A stretch of DNA of 18,393 nt, taken from positions 1-18,393 of the forward strand of contig CAZZKG010000064.1 in assembly GCA_964654825.1 (NCBI GenBank). The letters are read 5' to 3'. A model generated the notes under the pieces. The model did not search any database. It had not been told where the DNA came from and was given only the letters and a program-made list of their open reading frames with translations. Positions within the stretch are counted from its first letter, which is position 1. Each line of letters opens with the position of its first letter. Both the position numbers and the translations under genes were made by a program. This document shows positions 7,972 to 15,604 of the stretch, piece after piece. The stretch comes from CAZZKG01 sp964654825. GTDB lineage: Bacteria; Gemmatimonadota; CAZMKB01.

Positions 7972-8460
7972 TCAATAGATGAGTTGCATGAGATGAACAT
8001 CGAGGAGCTTCCCGAATTTCCTTCCGACTTCCCTCATGACGCCGATGTGTTCGAAACCCACTGCCTCATGCATGCTGAGACTCGCTTCATTACCCTCGGC
8101 TATCCGCGCGAGAAGTGTGTGCAGGCCGGCCTCCCTCCCTTTTTCGACAATCGCCTCGAGAAGCTGTTTCCCGATCCCTCTTCCCCGGAACTCAGCTTTC
8201 ACGTAAACGGAGAGTTCGGCGGTATCACTGTACGCGCACCGGTCTGACCATCTGCTGAGTGATGCCCAGCCGCAAACCATACCCTTGTCTTCCAGGACGA
8301 TGATGGGACAGGATGGTCCATGCGCTTCGAACCAGGGTTTCTGTTCCTCTATATTTTTTGGTTGAGTGTCGAACGTGGCCACCGTATTGATGATGGCTTC
8401 GTTGTATATCTCCGTGATGGCTTTCAGATCGTCATTTTCTGCGTTTCGTATTACAAGCAT
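7972..8460 (-). CDS. GNAT N-acetyltransferase, phosphinothricin acetyltransferase (PAT)-like
   Basis: The 162-aa product is close to the usual 165-180 aa of the PAT/YwnH-type family. It shows the acetyl-CoA loop RGRGIG followed by a helix, an N/S-rich segment (AEGNEASLSMHEAVGFEHIG) and the family-typical VGRKFGKLLDV near the C-terminus. Members acetylate the amino group of methionine sulfoximine or sulfone, phosphinothricin or related amino acids; the real substrate here is not known. The ATG at 8460 is preceded by a GAGAG-type ribosome site. It is the last gene of the run, 60 bases after the AGCS symporter stop, and no separate promoter was evident. Its place next to an amino-acid transporter fits an amino-acid-derived substrate. 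Confidence 0.82.
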   Translation of the reverse strand: MLVIRNAENDDLKAITEIYNEAIINTVATFDTQPKNIEEQKPWFEAHGPSCPIIVLEDKGMVCGWASLSRWSDRCAYSDTAELSVYVKAEFRGRGIGKQLLEAIVEKGREAGLHTLLARIAEGNEASLSMHEAVGFEHIGVMREVGRKFGKLLDVHLMQLIY

Positions 8461-8520
8461 GAAAACACTCTCTTCAATACTTTCCGATGTCGTTAGATCA
8501 CTGTTTTATCAACGAATGGT

Positions 8521-9861
8521 TCACAGTATCGAACCCATATGTCTTCTGGTTTCGCTCACGATCACTCCGGACAGGCCGAGGAGACCGATGAGATTGGGTA
8601 CCGCCATCAGACCGTTCATAATATCAGCAAAAGTCCACACGAGATCGAGTTTCATAACCGCACCCAGGAACACGATGAATGTGAATACTAGACGATACGG
8701 CATTACGGTACGCTCACCGAGCAGGAACTCGATAGACTTTTCTCCATAATAGCTCCAGCCCAGCAGGGTAGAGTAAGCGAAGAATATCAGTGCCAGGGCG
8801 ACGAGAAATCCACCGACACCCGGAATGCCGGTTTCGAACGCGCTGCTGGTGAGCTCGGCACCGTTTAGGCCCGTCTTCCATTCTCCGGAAAGGAGAACGA
8901 CCGTACCGGTCATGGAACACACCACGATGGTATCGATAAATGTCTGGGTCATCGACACGAGTGCCTGTGAGACGGGATTTTTCGTTTTTGCTGCTGCAGC
9001 AGCGATCGGTGAGCTACCCAGACCTGATTCGTTTGAGAACACTCCCCGTGCTACCCCCATTCTGATCGTCATCATAATCGTGGATCCGAGGAAACCTCCC
9101 GCCGCAGCAGTCGGTGTAAACGCCTGCCGAAGGATCGTGATAATCAATCCTGGAAGAAGTCCGATGTGACCTACGATTATGTACAACGCTCCCAGTATGT
9201 AGAAGATGATCATGAAGGGAACGAACACCTGGGTGACCCGCCCGATGGATTTTACTCCCCCCAGAATGACGAGCCCGGTGAGAAGAGCGAGTACAGTCCC
9301 GGTCACCCCCGATGAGATACCGAAGGTCCTGGAAACGGCATCGGCGACCGAGTTCGACTGAACCATGTTACCTATCCCGAAAGCTGCTATCGAAGCGAAG
9401 ACGGCGAAGAGTACTCCGAGCCACTTCCATCCGAGCCCTTTCATTATGTAGTACATCGGGCCACCGTTCATCGTGCCCAGACTGTCGACCTGCCGATACT
9501 TGACCGCGAGAACGGCCTCGGAGTATTTCGTCGCCATCCCGAAGAGGCCGGTTACCCACATCCAGAACAGGGCCCCCGGACCGCCTGCAGTGATAGCCGT
9601 TGCCACGCCTACAATGTTTCCCGTTCCCACCGTTGCAGCAAGTGCTGTCATGAGTGCCTGGAAATGCGTGATGTCACCCGGAGCTCCCTCTTCTTTCCTC
9701 TTGATGAGAGCCAGCTTCAGAGAAGGTACGAGTGTTGTGAACTGCAATCCCCGGAGAGCGATGGTGAGATAGACTCCGGTTCCGACAAGAAGAACAAGAA
9801 GCGGAACCCCCCAGATGAGATCCCTGGCCGCAATGAGATATCCCGGTATCAGTTCGTTCAA
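8521..9861 (-). CDS. AGCS-family sodium:alanine (glycine) symporter
   Basis: The product has about 446 residues and a long hydrophobic profile with roughly ten or eleven membrane helices. The AGCS hallmarks are clear: the opening LIWGVPLLVLLVGTGVYLT, then GTGNIVGVATAITAGGPGA followed by a WMWV helix, then NGGPMYYI, and NESGLGSSPIAAAAA. The family imports small neutral amino acids with sodium. No ATG start is available. I prefer the TTG at 9861 (giving L/M-NELIPGYL) because AGG lies six bases before it. A TTG at 9879 that almost touches the preceding stop is possible but has a poorer ribosome site. It follows the 67-aa gene by 18 bases and probably shares its transcript. Confidence 0.88.
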   Translation of the reverse strand: MNELIPGYLIAARDLIWGVPLLVLLVGTGVYLTIALRGLQFTTLVPSLKLALIKRKEEGAPGDITHFQALMTALAATVGTGNIVGVATAITAGGPGALFWMWVTGLFGMATKYSEAVLAVKYRQVDSLGTMNGGPMYYIMKGLGWKWLGVLFAVFASIAAFGIGNMVQSNSVADAVSRTFGISSGVTGTVLALLTGLVILGGVKSIGRVTQVFVPFMIIFYILGALYIIVGHIGLLPGLIITILRQAFTPTAAAGGFLGSTIMMTIRMGVARGVFSNESGLGSSPIAAAAAKTKNPVSQALVSMTQTFIDTIVVCSMTGTVVLLSGEWKTGLNGAELTSSAFETGIPGVGGFLVALALIFFAYSTLLGWSYYGEKSIEFLLGERTVMPYRLVFTFIVFLGAVMKLDLVWTFADIMNGLMAVPNLIGLLGLSGVIVSETRRHMGSIL

Positions 9862-9879
9862 TACAGACCTGCCATGCAA

Positions 9880-10083
9880 TTACGCTAGTTCTACCTTCCG
9901 CGCCTTCTTCCCACCCTTTCGCGTCGTCTTCTTCTCAAGTCTCGCTATTTCTTTATCGATCAAATCCCTCATTGCCAGCAGAAACTCCTTTCTGGCTTTC
10001 ACAAAATGTTCTTCAGCTCCTGAGAAGTGAGACATGAGATGACAAACCGGACAAAAACCGGAAAACAGATCGCCCTCCTTCAT
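9880..10083 (-). CDS. Small CPVCH-motif protein translationally coupled to the ArsA-type ATPase
   Basis: The 67-aa product has C11-P-V-C14-H15, His19 and His26, then a predicted helix (about 22-52) and a strongly basic tail (KKTTRKGGKKARK). There is no signal sequence, so the CXXCH is unlikely to carry heme c and more likely binds a metal such as zinc. I do not recognise a named family. Its ATG overlaps the ATPase stop as ATGA, and its ribosome site matches the 16S rRNA tail over at least 12 bases. Together these show a real, probably well-translated gene. The function is unknown; a partner or adaptor of the ATPase is the simplest reading of the context. Confidence 0.8.
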   Translation of the reverse strand: MKEGDLFSGFCPVCHLMSHFSGAEEHFVKARKEFLLAMRDLIDKEIARLEKKTTRKGGKKARKVELA

Positions 10084-11267
10084 ACCTGATCACCTCCTTT
10101 ACCTATATTTCGGAATCTCACTGACAAAAAACCCTTGTTGAGTTTGGCCTTCTGAATCTCGAGACCGACCAGAACCCTTGGGAGGACAATGTTTCTCCTG
10201 AAGCTCCCCACGGAGATGATTATCTCCTCACCACGTATCCAGACTTCGGCATCCTCCTTCGAAGCGAAGGGGAGCATCAACCGCATGACGTACCCTCCCT
10301 TCTCCTGTAGAATTTCCATGGGCTTCCCGGTGAAGAAGACCGAGGCCGGATCTTTCTTTTTGAACATACTTCTGGCGAGTTTCAGGAGAAGCCTCTCCCC
10401 GACAACTTCTGTATCCTGAAGACCCACCTCGAACATCGGGAGAGGATCGAAGCATTCCCGCGCCAGCCGGATGTGCTTCTTCTGGACCGATTTCCACCGT
10501 TTGAAGTAGTCGTCTTTCACTCCGGCAGGAATGATACGATTCATGATGATGCAATCGACGGAGAATCCGAAGAGACTCAGGTAGGTGTAAACCCTCTGGC
10601 TCTCCTTTATGACCATTTTCTCGGGATTCATGACAATCCGAATGGAGCAGACGGATGGATCGCCGAGCACGTCATTCAGCCTGTCGATCCGATGGTAGAG
10701 ATCTTCAATGGAACTGTACACTTCATCCTGGGGAAGCGGCATCTTCGTCACCCTTTTCGCGACGGGACGAACCGCTTTCATGACCTTACGTTCGATGTGA
10801 AAGAGTTTTGACATGTACCAGTCCAGTATATCGGGGAACGAGAGCATCCTGATGGTACTCGCAGTAGGTGCACAATCGATTATCGCGATGTCGTATATTC
10901 CCTCATCGATGTAATCCATTAGTTTGAGGAGACTGAAGAGTTCCTCCATACCGGGGAATATGGAAAACTCCTCCGCCATCACATCTTCGAATCCATGGTA
11001 TTTCAAGAACTTGATTACGAACTCCTGGAGTTTCCCCCAGTTATGGGACAGCTCTCTGGTGACATTGATCTCCTGGGCCCAGAGATTTTTCCTGATCTGC
11101 CGCCGATCATATCCGACTTCTTTGTCGAAGGAGTCCGACAGGCTGTGAGCCATGTCAGTACTGACCACGATAGTTTTGTATCCGCGTTCGGAAAGGTGCA
11201 CAGCTGTTGCTGCCGACACACTTGTTTTGCCCACCCCGCCTTTGCCGGTGTATAGTATTATCCTCAT
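10080..11267 (-). CDS. ArsA/Get3-family ATPase with C-terminal HSP20-like domain
   Basis: The start is the ATG at 11267, which has AGGAGA four bases upstream. An earlier in-frame start at 11339 would run into the preceding gene and adds no family sequence. The 395-aa product opens with the deviant Walker A GKGGVGKTS (residues 8-16). It has a switch I like STDMAHSLSDSFD (36-48) and a switch II like DCAPTASTIRML (131-142), close to the DTAPTGHTLR of the family. Residues about 324-395 fit the ArsA HSP20-like domain (beta-rich, ending KGFLSVRFR). ArsA proteins power arsenite efflux and Get3 relatives handle tail-anchored proteins, but many bacterial members have neither job. No arsB, arsR or arsC lies nearby, so an arsenic role is not supported. 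It lies 22 bases after the PfkB gene and overlaps the 67-aa gene by four bases. Confidence 0.88.
   Translation of the reverse strand: MRIILYTGKGGVGKTSVSAATAVHLSERGYKTIVVSTDMAHSLSDSFDKEVGYDRRQIRKNLWAQEINVTRELSHNWGKLQEFVIKFLKYHGFEDVMAEEFSIFPGMEELFSLLKLMDYIDEGIYDIAIIDCAPTASTIRMLSFPDILDWYMSKLFHIERKVMKAVRPVAKRVTKMPLPQDEVYSSIEDLYHRIDRLNDVLGDPSVCSIRIVMNPEKMVIKESQRVYTYLSLFGFSVDCIIMNRIIPAGVKDDYFKRWKSVQKKHIRLARECFDPLPMFEVGLQDTEVVGERLLLKLARSMFKKKDPASVFFTGKPMEILQEKGGYVMRLMLPFASKEDAEVWIRGEEIIISVGSFRRNIVLPRVLVGLEIQKAKLNKGFLSVRFRNIGKGGDQV
10088..10101 (-). promoter_or_regulatory. Full-length Shine-Dalgarno inside the 3' end of the ATPase gene
   Basis: The minus strand reads TAAAGGAGGTGATC, with GGAGG nine bases before the ATG at 10083. 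This is complementary to the universal 3' tail of 16S rRNA (GAUCACCUCCUU) over its whole length, much longer than the usual 4-6 bases. It also encodes the GKGGD near the end of the ATPase, so the C-terminus and the ribosome site are constrained together. Confidence 0.75.
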
Positions 11268-11289
11268 CTGTTCTCCTGATAACGAATAC

Positions 11290-12234
11290 TCAAGGTGTGA
11301 CCCCGCTCGATGTATAATAATCGTACAGTCCGTCGGCACCTCTCCTCATGGTGCTCAGTGCGGATGCCCTGACAGCGAAGGAGAGTGCTGCTTCAGGATC
11401 CTTCCCGAGGATGGAGGCGGAGGCGAATGCCGCGAGGAATACATCCCCTGATCCGGTCGGATCGAGGGCCTCTGCAACCCGGTGGCGGGCCTTCCACTTC
11501 CCGCAGGTGCCGGTTTCTTCGAATTCGGCCGAGAGATATGCACCCATAACCCCCATCGTTATTACCACCTGCTTCGGGCCGAAATGGTGAATCTTACCGG
11601 AGGCAGAAACCAGCGAGGTCAGAGAATCCTTCCCCGTATCCAATATCCGTTTACCTGTCAGGGTTTCTGCTTCATTATGGTTCATCTGAACATAATAAAA
11701 ACATTCTAGCCATTTTTTCCAGCCGTACGGTTTTCGCAGATACCGTTCTCCATCCTCCCTTCTCCCGAGCATCAGGCTGTGCATGTCCGAATAGACATTC
11801 ACGTGACAGCGTCGTACCAGTTTCTGCATCGTCCTCAGGGAGAGTTCCCACCCCGATACGAAATTGATGAGTAAGAAGTCCAGCTCGCCGAGGCCGGTTA
11901 TTTCATCAACTGTGATCGATGAGACATTTCCCGTCGCGATTTCTGTCCGTTCCTCCTTGTTGTGATAGTAGAGATCGACTTTGTTGTTATCACACCTGTC
12001 CCGTACAACATTCCTGATCGACACGCAGGGTAAACCGTGAAAAATATTCACAACATCATCATAGAGGTCTCTTCCCACGTGAAGGACAGGCACGATCTCG
12101 TACTCCTCGGGCAGGAAAGCTCTCAGGGGAAGAATCGTGTAGAGGATACCTCCAAGTGCATGGGTTATGTCCCCGCCTTGCCGATGTATCGTGTCATTTA
12201 TGATGGTACCGACGACGCCGATCTTCTTCCTCAA
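11290..12234 (-). CDS. PfkB-family carbohydrate kinase
   Basis: The 314-aa product begins with a beta strand (KIGVVGTIINDTI), has a GG pair at 28-29 and carries the PfkB signature DPTGSGDVFLAAF (258-270). Asp264 would be the catalytic base and the GSG the anion hole. The family phosphorylates sugars, nucleosides or related compounds; the substrate cannot be named. The N-terminus does not resemble HldE/HldA heptose kinases, so a role in heptose activation is only contextual. The start is TTG at 12234, overlapping the ROK stop as TTGA. The ribosome site GGAG, ten bases upstream, lies in a small inverted repeat. The neighbours indicate coupled expression with the ROK kinase. Confidence 0.83.
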   Translation of the reverse strand: MRKKIGVVGTIINDTIHRQGGDITHALGGILYTILPLRAFLPEEYEIVPVLHVGRDLYDDVVNIFHGLPCVSIRNVVRDRCDNNKVDLYYHNKEERTEIATGNVSSITVDEITGLGELDFLLINFVSGWELSLRTMQKLVRRCHVNVYSDMHSLMLGRREDGERYLRKPYGWKKWLECFYYVQMNHNEAETLTGKRILDTGKDSLTSLVSASGKIHHFGPKQVVITMGVMGAYLSAEFEETGTCGKWKARHRVAEALDPTGSGDVFLAAFASASILGKDPEAALSFAVRASALSTMRRGADGLYDYYTSSGVTP

Positions 12235-13202
12235 CAGGAGAGTTCTCCTCTTTTTCGCGCAATCCCCGCAGCACCGACGGTGCCGGCTTCAATGCCGAGC
12301 TTCGCGGGGACGATCCGTACGCTGCGGTTGAGTATGTCGAAGGTCAACTCTCTGACAAGTTTCTTCAGCGGTACGAAAATGAGGTCTCCGGCCGCTGCTA
12401 CTCCTCCCCCGATCACGATAACATCCGGATTCAGCGTGTTCATGACATTCGAGATGCCAATGGCGAGGTACCTCCCCGCCTCTTCCATGATCCCGCACGA
12501 CAACCAGTCCCCACCACGTGCTGCTTTCGACACGAGCTCGGAAGTGATGCGGGAGACATCACCACCGGCCAGTTCGAGGAGAGGTGCGGATTCTCCTGTT
12601 TCGGCGAGTGCCCGGGCTCTCGCCGCTATGGCGGTCGCAGAAGCATACGCTTCGAGGCACCCTGTTTTTCCACAGCCGCACTTCCTGCCGTTCGGCTGTA
12701 CGATGATGTGACCGAATTCGGCTGCGGCATCGCTCGCACCCCGGAATACATCGCCGTTCAGAACGATACCTCCTCCGACACCAGTCCCGAGCGTAAAACA
12801 GACGAGAGTCCTGGCACCTATACCTGCACCCACCCACCACTCTCCGAAGGCGGCCGCATTGGCGTCATTGTCGATGAATGTTTTGATTCCAAGCTCATCT
12901 TCCATCATCCTGCCGAGTTCGACATTCTCCCATCCGAAGTTCGGCATCTCCAGCACCAGACCCGTACTCGTATCGAGGGGTCCGGGCGCACCCATACCAG
13001 CGAGGGATACTCCCCCCTCGAATCCGTCCATGAGATTCACGGCAGCTTCACCGATCTGTTGTACAACGTGCTCGGGTCCCGGATCGATTTCCGTCAAGAC
13101 AGAAGTGAATTTGCAGAGTTTTCCCTCATCATCCACGATCCCGATCCCTATGTTTATGCCACCGAGATCGATGCCGAGATAGAACTTACGAGGATGTTTC
13201 AT
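12231..13202 (-). CDS. ROK-family sugar kinase (glucokinase-like)
   Basis: The start is the ATG at 13202, with GGGAGGAG five bases upstream. An upstream frame to 13268 lies inside the glycosyltransferase gene. The 323-aa product shows the ATP-binding GIDLGGINIGIGIV opening (10-23), the catalytic region DNDANAAAFGE (Asp113 as likely base), GTGVGGGIV (139-147) and a complete ROK zinc motif with His165, Cys175, Cys177 and Cys182 followed by Glu184. All expected residues are present, so it should be an active kinase rather than a ROK repressor, and no N-terminal helix-turn-helix is seen. Glucose, N-acetylglucosamine or N-acetylmannosamine are family substrates. Its first 17 bases overlap the heptosyltransferase gene and its end overlaps the PfkB gene. 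Confidence 0.9.
   Translation of the reverse strand: MKHPRKFYLGIDLGGINIGIGIVDDEGKLCKFTSVLTEIDPGPEHVVQQIGEAAVNLMDGFEGGVSLAGMGAPGPLDTSTGLVLEMPNFGWENVELGRMMEDELGIKTFIDNDANAAAFGEWWVGAGIGARTLVCFTLGTGVGGGIVLNGDVFRGASDAAAEFGHIIVQPNGRKCGCGKTGCLEAYASATAIAARARALAETGESAPLLELAGGDVSRITSELVSKAARGGDWLSCGIMEEAGRYLAIGISNVMNTLNPDVIVIGGGVAAAGDLIFVPLKKLVRELTFDILNRSVRIVPAKLGIEAGTVGAAGIARKRGELSC
12237..12248 (-). promoter_or_regulatory. Inverted repeat containing the ribosome site of the PfkB gene
   Basis: The minus strand reads GGAGAACTCTCC, two five-base arms around AC. The first arm is the GGAG ribosome site, ten bases before the TTG start. Paired as GGAG/CTCC with a four-base loop, it would hide the site until ribosomes finishing the ROK gene open it. 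That would enforce translational coupling. The stem is short and the effect is inferred. Confidence 0.35.
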
Positions 13203-14262
13203 GCCTGCTCCTCCCACTTTTCCGTGTTGTCTGCCGAACGAGCTCAACAATGGCGCGGTGGATTTCATCCACCCCTATCTCCATCATACACCTGAAATGC
13301 CCGAGTGGACAGACCATCGGCCCATGAGCACTACACGGCCGGCACGGCAGGTTTTTTTCTATAATGACATGAGGGACACGGTACGGAGTAAACCCGAATC
13401 CGGTCACGGTCGGACCGTAGATGACGACTACCGGAGTATCCATCGCGGATGCGAGGTGGACAGGTGCGCTGTCTCCGCTGACGAGAACCCGCGAGAGGGA
13501 TATGACCACCGCCGCTTGAATGAGGTTTACTTTCCCGGCCAGGGAGACGACGGGAAAACCGTTTTCCGGGTCTACTCCTCCCTGGAGTCTTTCACACAAC
13601 TCCCGGTCGTCCTCTCCACCGATGAGAACGAGGGCAGATTCCTTCCTCAGGATGGTGATCAACTCCTCGTACTTCGTCTCGGGCCAGGCCTTCGTGTTCC
13701 AGGATGAACCCGGTGCGATAGCTGTAAAATCCTCCCTTTCCGCCACATCACTGTCTAAGAGCAACCGGCGGACGTGCACTCTGTCCCGGTCGTCAGGGCA
13801 CAGGCGGGGTTTGATTCCGGCTGCCGACAGTCCGGGGATGAGTGCTTCGGCAAGTTTGAGATTCCTCTCCACTTCGTGGTCATCATCACTCACCGTGACA
13901 CGCCTCGTGTAAAGGAACGAACACCACCTGCTGGAAAAACCGACCCTCTCGGGGATCCTTCCAAGGAAAGTGAACAAAGCGCTTCGCAGAGATGGATGGG
14001 GGATGATGGCGGTGTGAAACCCCATGTGCCTGATCTTCCGTACCAGCCGCAGGAACGGGAAAATTCCCTTTTCGGAACCCTGTTTATCGTATGTGATGAT
14101 GTGATCAACGAAGGGATTGTTTGTAAAGAGGCCGGCATTCGTGGGGATGGTGAGCAGAGTCAGAGACATTGCCGGGTCTGAACTCTTGAGGGCTTCGAAA
14201 AGCGGTGTCGTCAGGATCAGATCTCCCGGGTACGCGGTATGAATCACGAGTATCCTGTGCAC
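13186..14262 (-). CDS. Glycosyltransferase family 9, ADP-heptose:LPS heptosyltransferase-like
   Basis: The 358-aa product starts at a GTG (14262) with GGGAGG five bases upstream. GT9 hallmarks are the opening ILVIHTAYPGDLILTTPL, the PGSSWNTKAWP segment, the nucleotide-sugar region SGDSAPVHLASAMDTPVVVI followed by YGPT, and a Cys-rich stretch (LPCRPCSAH...CPLGHFRCM) seen in WaaF-type enzymes. The family transfers heptose from ADP-heptose to the growing lipopolysaccharide inner core at the cytoplasmic face of the inner membrane. The enzyme could use another sugar, since the acceptor cannot be read from sequence. It lies 26 bases after the acyltransferase gene, which also acts on the lipid A end of the molecule. 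The waaF symbol is plausible but not assigned. Confidence 0.87.
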   Translation of the reverse strand: MHRILVIHTAYPGDLILTTPLFEALKSSDPAMSLTLLTIPTNAGLFTNNPFVDHIITYDKQGSEKGIFPFLRLVRKIRHMGFHTAIIPHPSLRSALFTFLGRIPERVGFSSRWCSFLYTRRVTVSDDDHEVERNLKLAEALIPGLSAAGIKPRLCPDDRDRVHVRRLLLDSDVAEREDFTAIAPGSSWNTKAWPETKYEELITILRKESALVLIGGEDDRELCERLQGGVDPENGFPVVSLAGKVNLIQAAVVISLSRVLVSGDSAPVHLASAMDTPVVVIYGPTVTGFGFTPYRVPHVIIEKNLPCRPCSAHGPMVCPLGHFRCMMEIGVDEIHRAIVELVRQTTRKSGRSRHETSS

Positions 14263-14288
14263 AATTTCCTCCCGCCGGGAGCGATCGG

Positions 14289-15203
14289 TCAGCCGATGCC
14301 GGCTTCAAGGTGGGCTTTTTGTCCCTCAGAAGGCACCGTTTTCCATCTCCTGTGATGCCATAACCACTGTCCCGGTTTTTCCCTCACGTACTCTTCCAGC
14401 CTCCGGTTAAACGCACACGTGATAGCATACACATCGTGCTCGGTGTCACCCGTCAGATCCACCTCCAGCGGCCTGATCACAAAACGGTGAGAGCCATCGT
14501 CATTTCTGAGTATCACCGAGGTGACGATCGGGGCTTTGAGCCTCAGAGAGAGGACGGCGGGTCCTCTCGGCGTTGAAGCGGGCCGACCGAACAGCGGGGC
14601 GAACACTCCTTCCTGGTGAGCATCCTGATCGGAGATAAAGGCGACGATCCGGTTTTTCTTGAGTGATCGCATCGACTCCTTCACCGCCTGACGTCGCTCG
14701 ATGATACCCATACCGAATGCGCGCCTGTTCCTGTTGATGAAATTGTCGGAGAGGGGATTCGACTGCCGCTGGTAGATCACATCGATCGGATACCCCAGAA
14801 GCACGCTGACTGCACCCATGAGCTCCCAGTTTCCCATGTGAAAGGAAACGACGACAATTCCATGACCTCTCTCGAGACCCCTGTCGAAAAATTCTCTTCC
14901 CTCGACCTCCACAAGCCCCAGCAATTCTTCCCTGCTGAGGGAGGACATTTTGAAAACCTCGAGAAAAGATTTGCTGAGTGAGGCATATGAGTCCTTCAGG
15001 ATGGTTTCGACTTCCCGCGTCCCGAGATCCGGGAATGCGCACTTGATCTGTTCCCGTGCTGTTGTTTTTCTGATAGGCACGAAATAGTAAGCAAAAAAGC
15101 CAAGCACATTCCCCAGCTTCTGGATTGAGGTAACGGAGAGAAATCTCGCAATCCGGCTCAGGAGGAGTAATCCCGCGTATTCGAAATAGTGAGAGAACTT
15201 CAA
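14289..15203 (-). CDS. Lipid A biosynthesis acyltransferase, LpxL/HtrB-like
   Basis: The 304-aa product has an N-terminal hydrophobic segment and the catalytic HX4E motif in SFHMGNWELMG (His122, Glu127). It also has ISDQDAHQEGVFAPLFGRPAS, a conserved LpxL/LpxM block, and a tail ending in QWLWHHRRWK, the usual WxHxRWK motif of the family. These enzymes add secondary acyl chains to Kdo2-lipid A or its precursor at the inner membrane. The start is TTG at 15203 with a poorly spaced AAGGA upstream; no better start was found and the N-terminus looks complete. It is the first gene after the promoter at 15275-15311 and so heads the eight-gene run. Confidence 0.9.
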   Translation of the reverse strand: MKFSHYFEYAGLLLLSRIARFLSVTSIQKLGNVLGFFAYYFVPIRKTTAREQIKCAFPDLGTREVETILKDSYASLSKSFLEVFKMSSLSREELLGLVEVEGREFFDRGLERGHGIVVVSFHMGNWELMGAVSVLLGYPIDVIYQRQSNPLSDNFINRNRRAFGMGIIERRQAVKESMRSLKKNRIVAFISDQDAHQEGVFAPLFGRPASTPRGPAVLSLRLKAPIVTSVILRNDDGSHRFVIRPLEVDLTGDTEHDVYAITCAFNRRLEEYVREKPGQWLWHHRRWKTVPSEGQKAHLEAGIG

Positions 15204-15274
15204 TCTGGGTGACAGTCCTTTTCGGTCAGTGGCGGAAAAGTAAATTCCGGTTCGCTGAAGAAAGTGTATGTGAC

Positions 15275-15311
15275 ATTATATCAAATATATACGAGTCTGA
15301 ATACGTGTCAA
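15275..15311 (-). promoter_or_regulatory. Promoter region for the LpxL-to-GNAT gene run
   Basis: On the minus strand two overlapping promoters are possible. One is TTGACA (15306-15311), 16 bases, then TATATT (15284-15289). The other is an extended -10, TGATATAAT, with TATAAT at 15275-15280 as a perfect box. The transcript would start about 65-75 bases before the TTG at 15203. It is the only strong promoter seen for the eight minus-strand genes. Confidence 0.6.
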
Positions 15312-15466
15312 CAAGAACACGTTAGCGGAAGCGTTGGACGTGGGATGTTTGACCACCGGTCGAACCAGGGCGTACATCCGAACTGATCCGGCCCTGACAT
15401 TATTCGTTTGCCACCTCGATACAGACCCCCTGCACGATCTGACAAGCTTCCCGGCCCCCTCGAAAT
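15312..15466. other. Divergent intergenic spacer without a supported gene
   Basis: The gene-free interval 15204-15604 holds the promoters at its two sides. The middle shows no ribosome site with a credible frame. The open frames on the minus strand (15276-15473, 15308-15604) have no family features. The string TGACAAGC occurs twice, near 15440 and at 15468, the second overlapping the -35 box; a binding site is possible but unproven. Confidence 0.5.
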
Positions 15467-15496
15467 TTGACAAGCCACCCCGGGTTGTGGTATTAT
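15467..15496 (+). promoter_or_regulatory. Promoter for the metalloprotease pair
   Basis: A perfect TTGACA (15467-15472) is followed after 18 bases by TATTAT (15491-15496), 5 of 6 to the -10 consensus. The first gene starts about 100 bases downstream at 15605, with AGGAGG before its ATG. Confidence 0.62.
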
Positions 15497-15604
15497 AGAA
15501 AACAATGTTTCTCGAAGGTTTTCAAACCCTGAACCAGAAAGGAGAGTGTAAGAAAATATCCAATCACGCACCAGGTCTTTATTTGTAAAAGGAGGATAGC
15601 TCAT

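Noticed and set aside
9880..10083. CPVCH read as a heme c attachment site in the 67-aa protein
   Set aside because: There is no signal sequence and the protein is coupled to a cytoplasmic ATPase, so covalent heme attachment is unlikely.
10080..11267. Arsenic-resistance operon based on the ArsA-type ATPase
   Set aside because: No ArsB, ArsR, ArsC, ArsD or ACR3 gene lies nearby, and the surrounding genes are for envelope, sugar and amino-acid functions.
12708..13295. 195-codon plus-strand frame opposite the ROK kinase
   Set aside because: The minus strand carries all ROK motifs including the zinc site. The plus frame shows no family signature.
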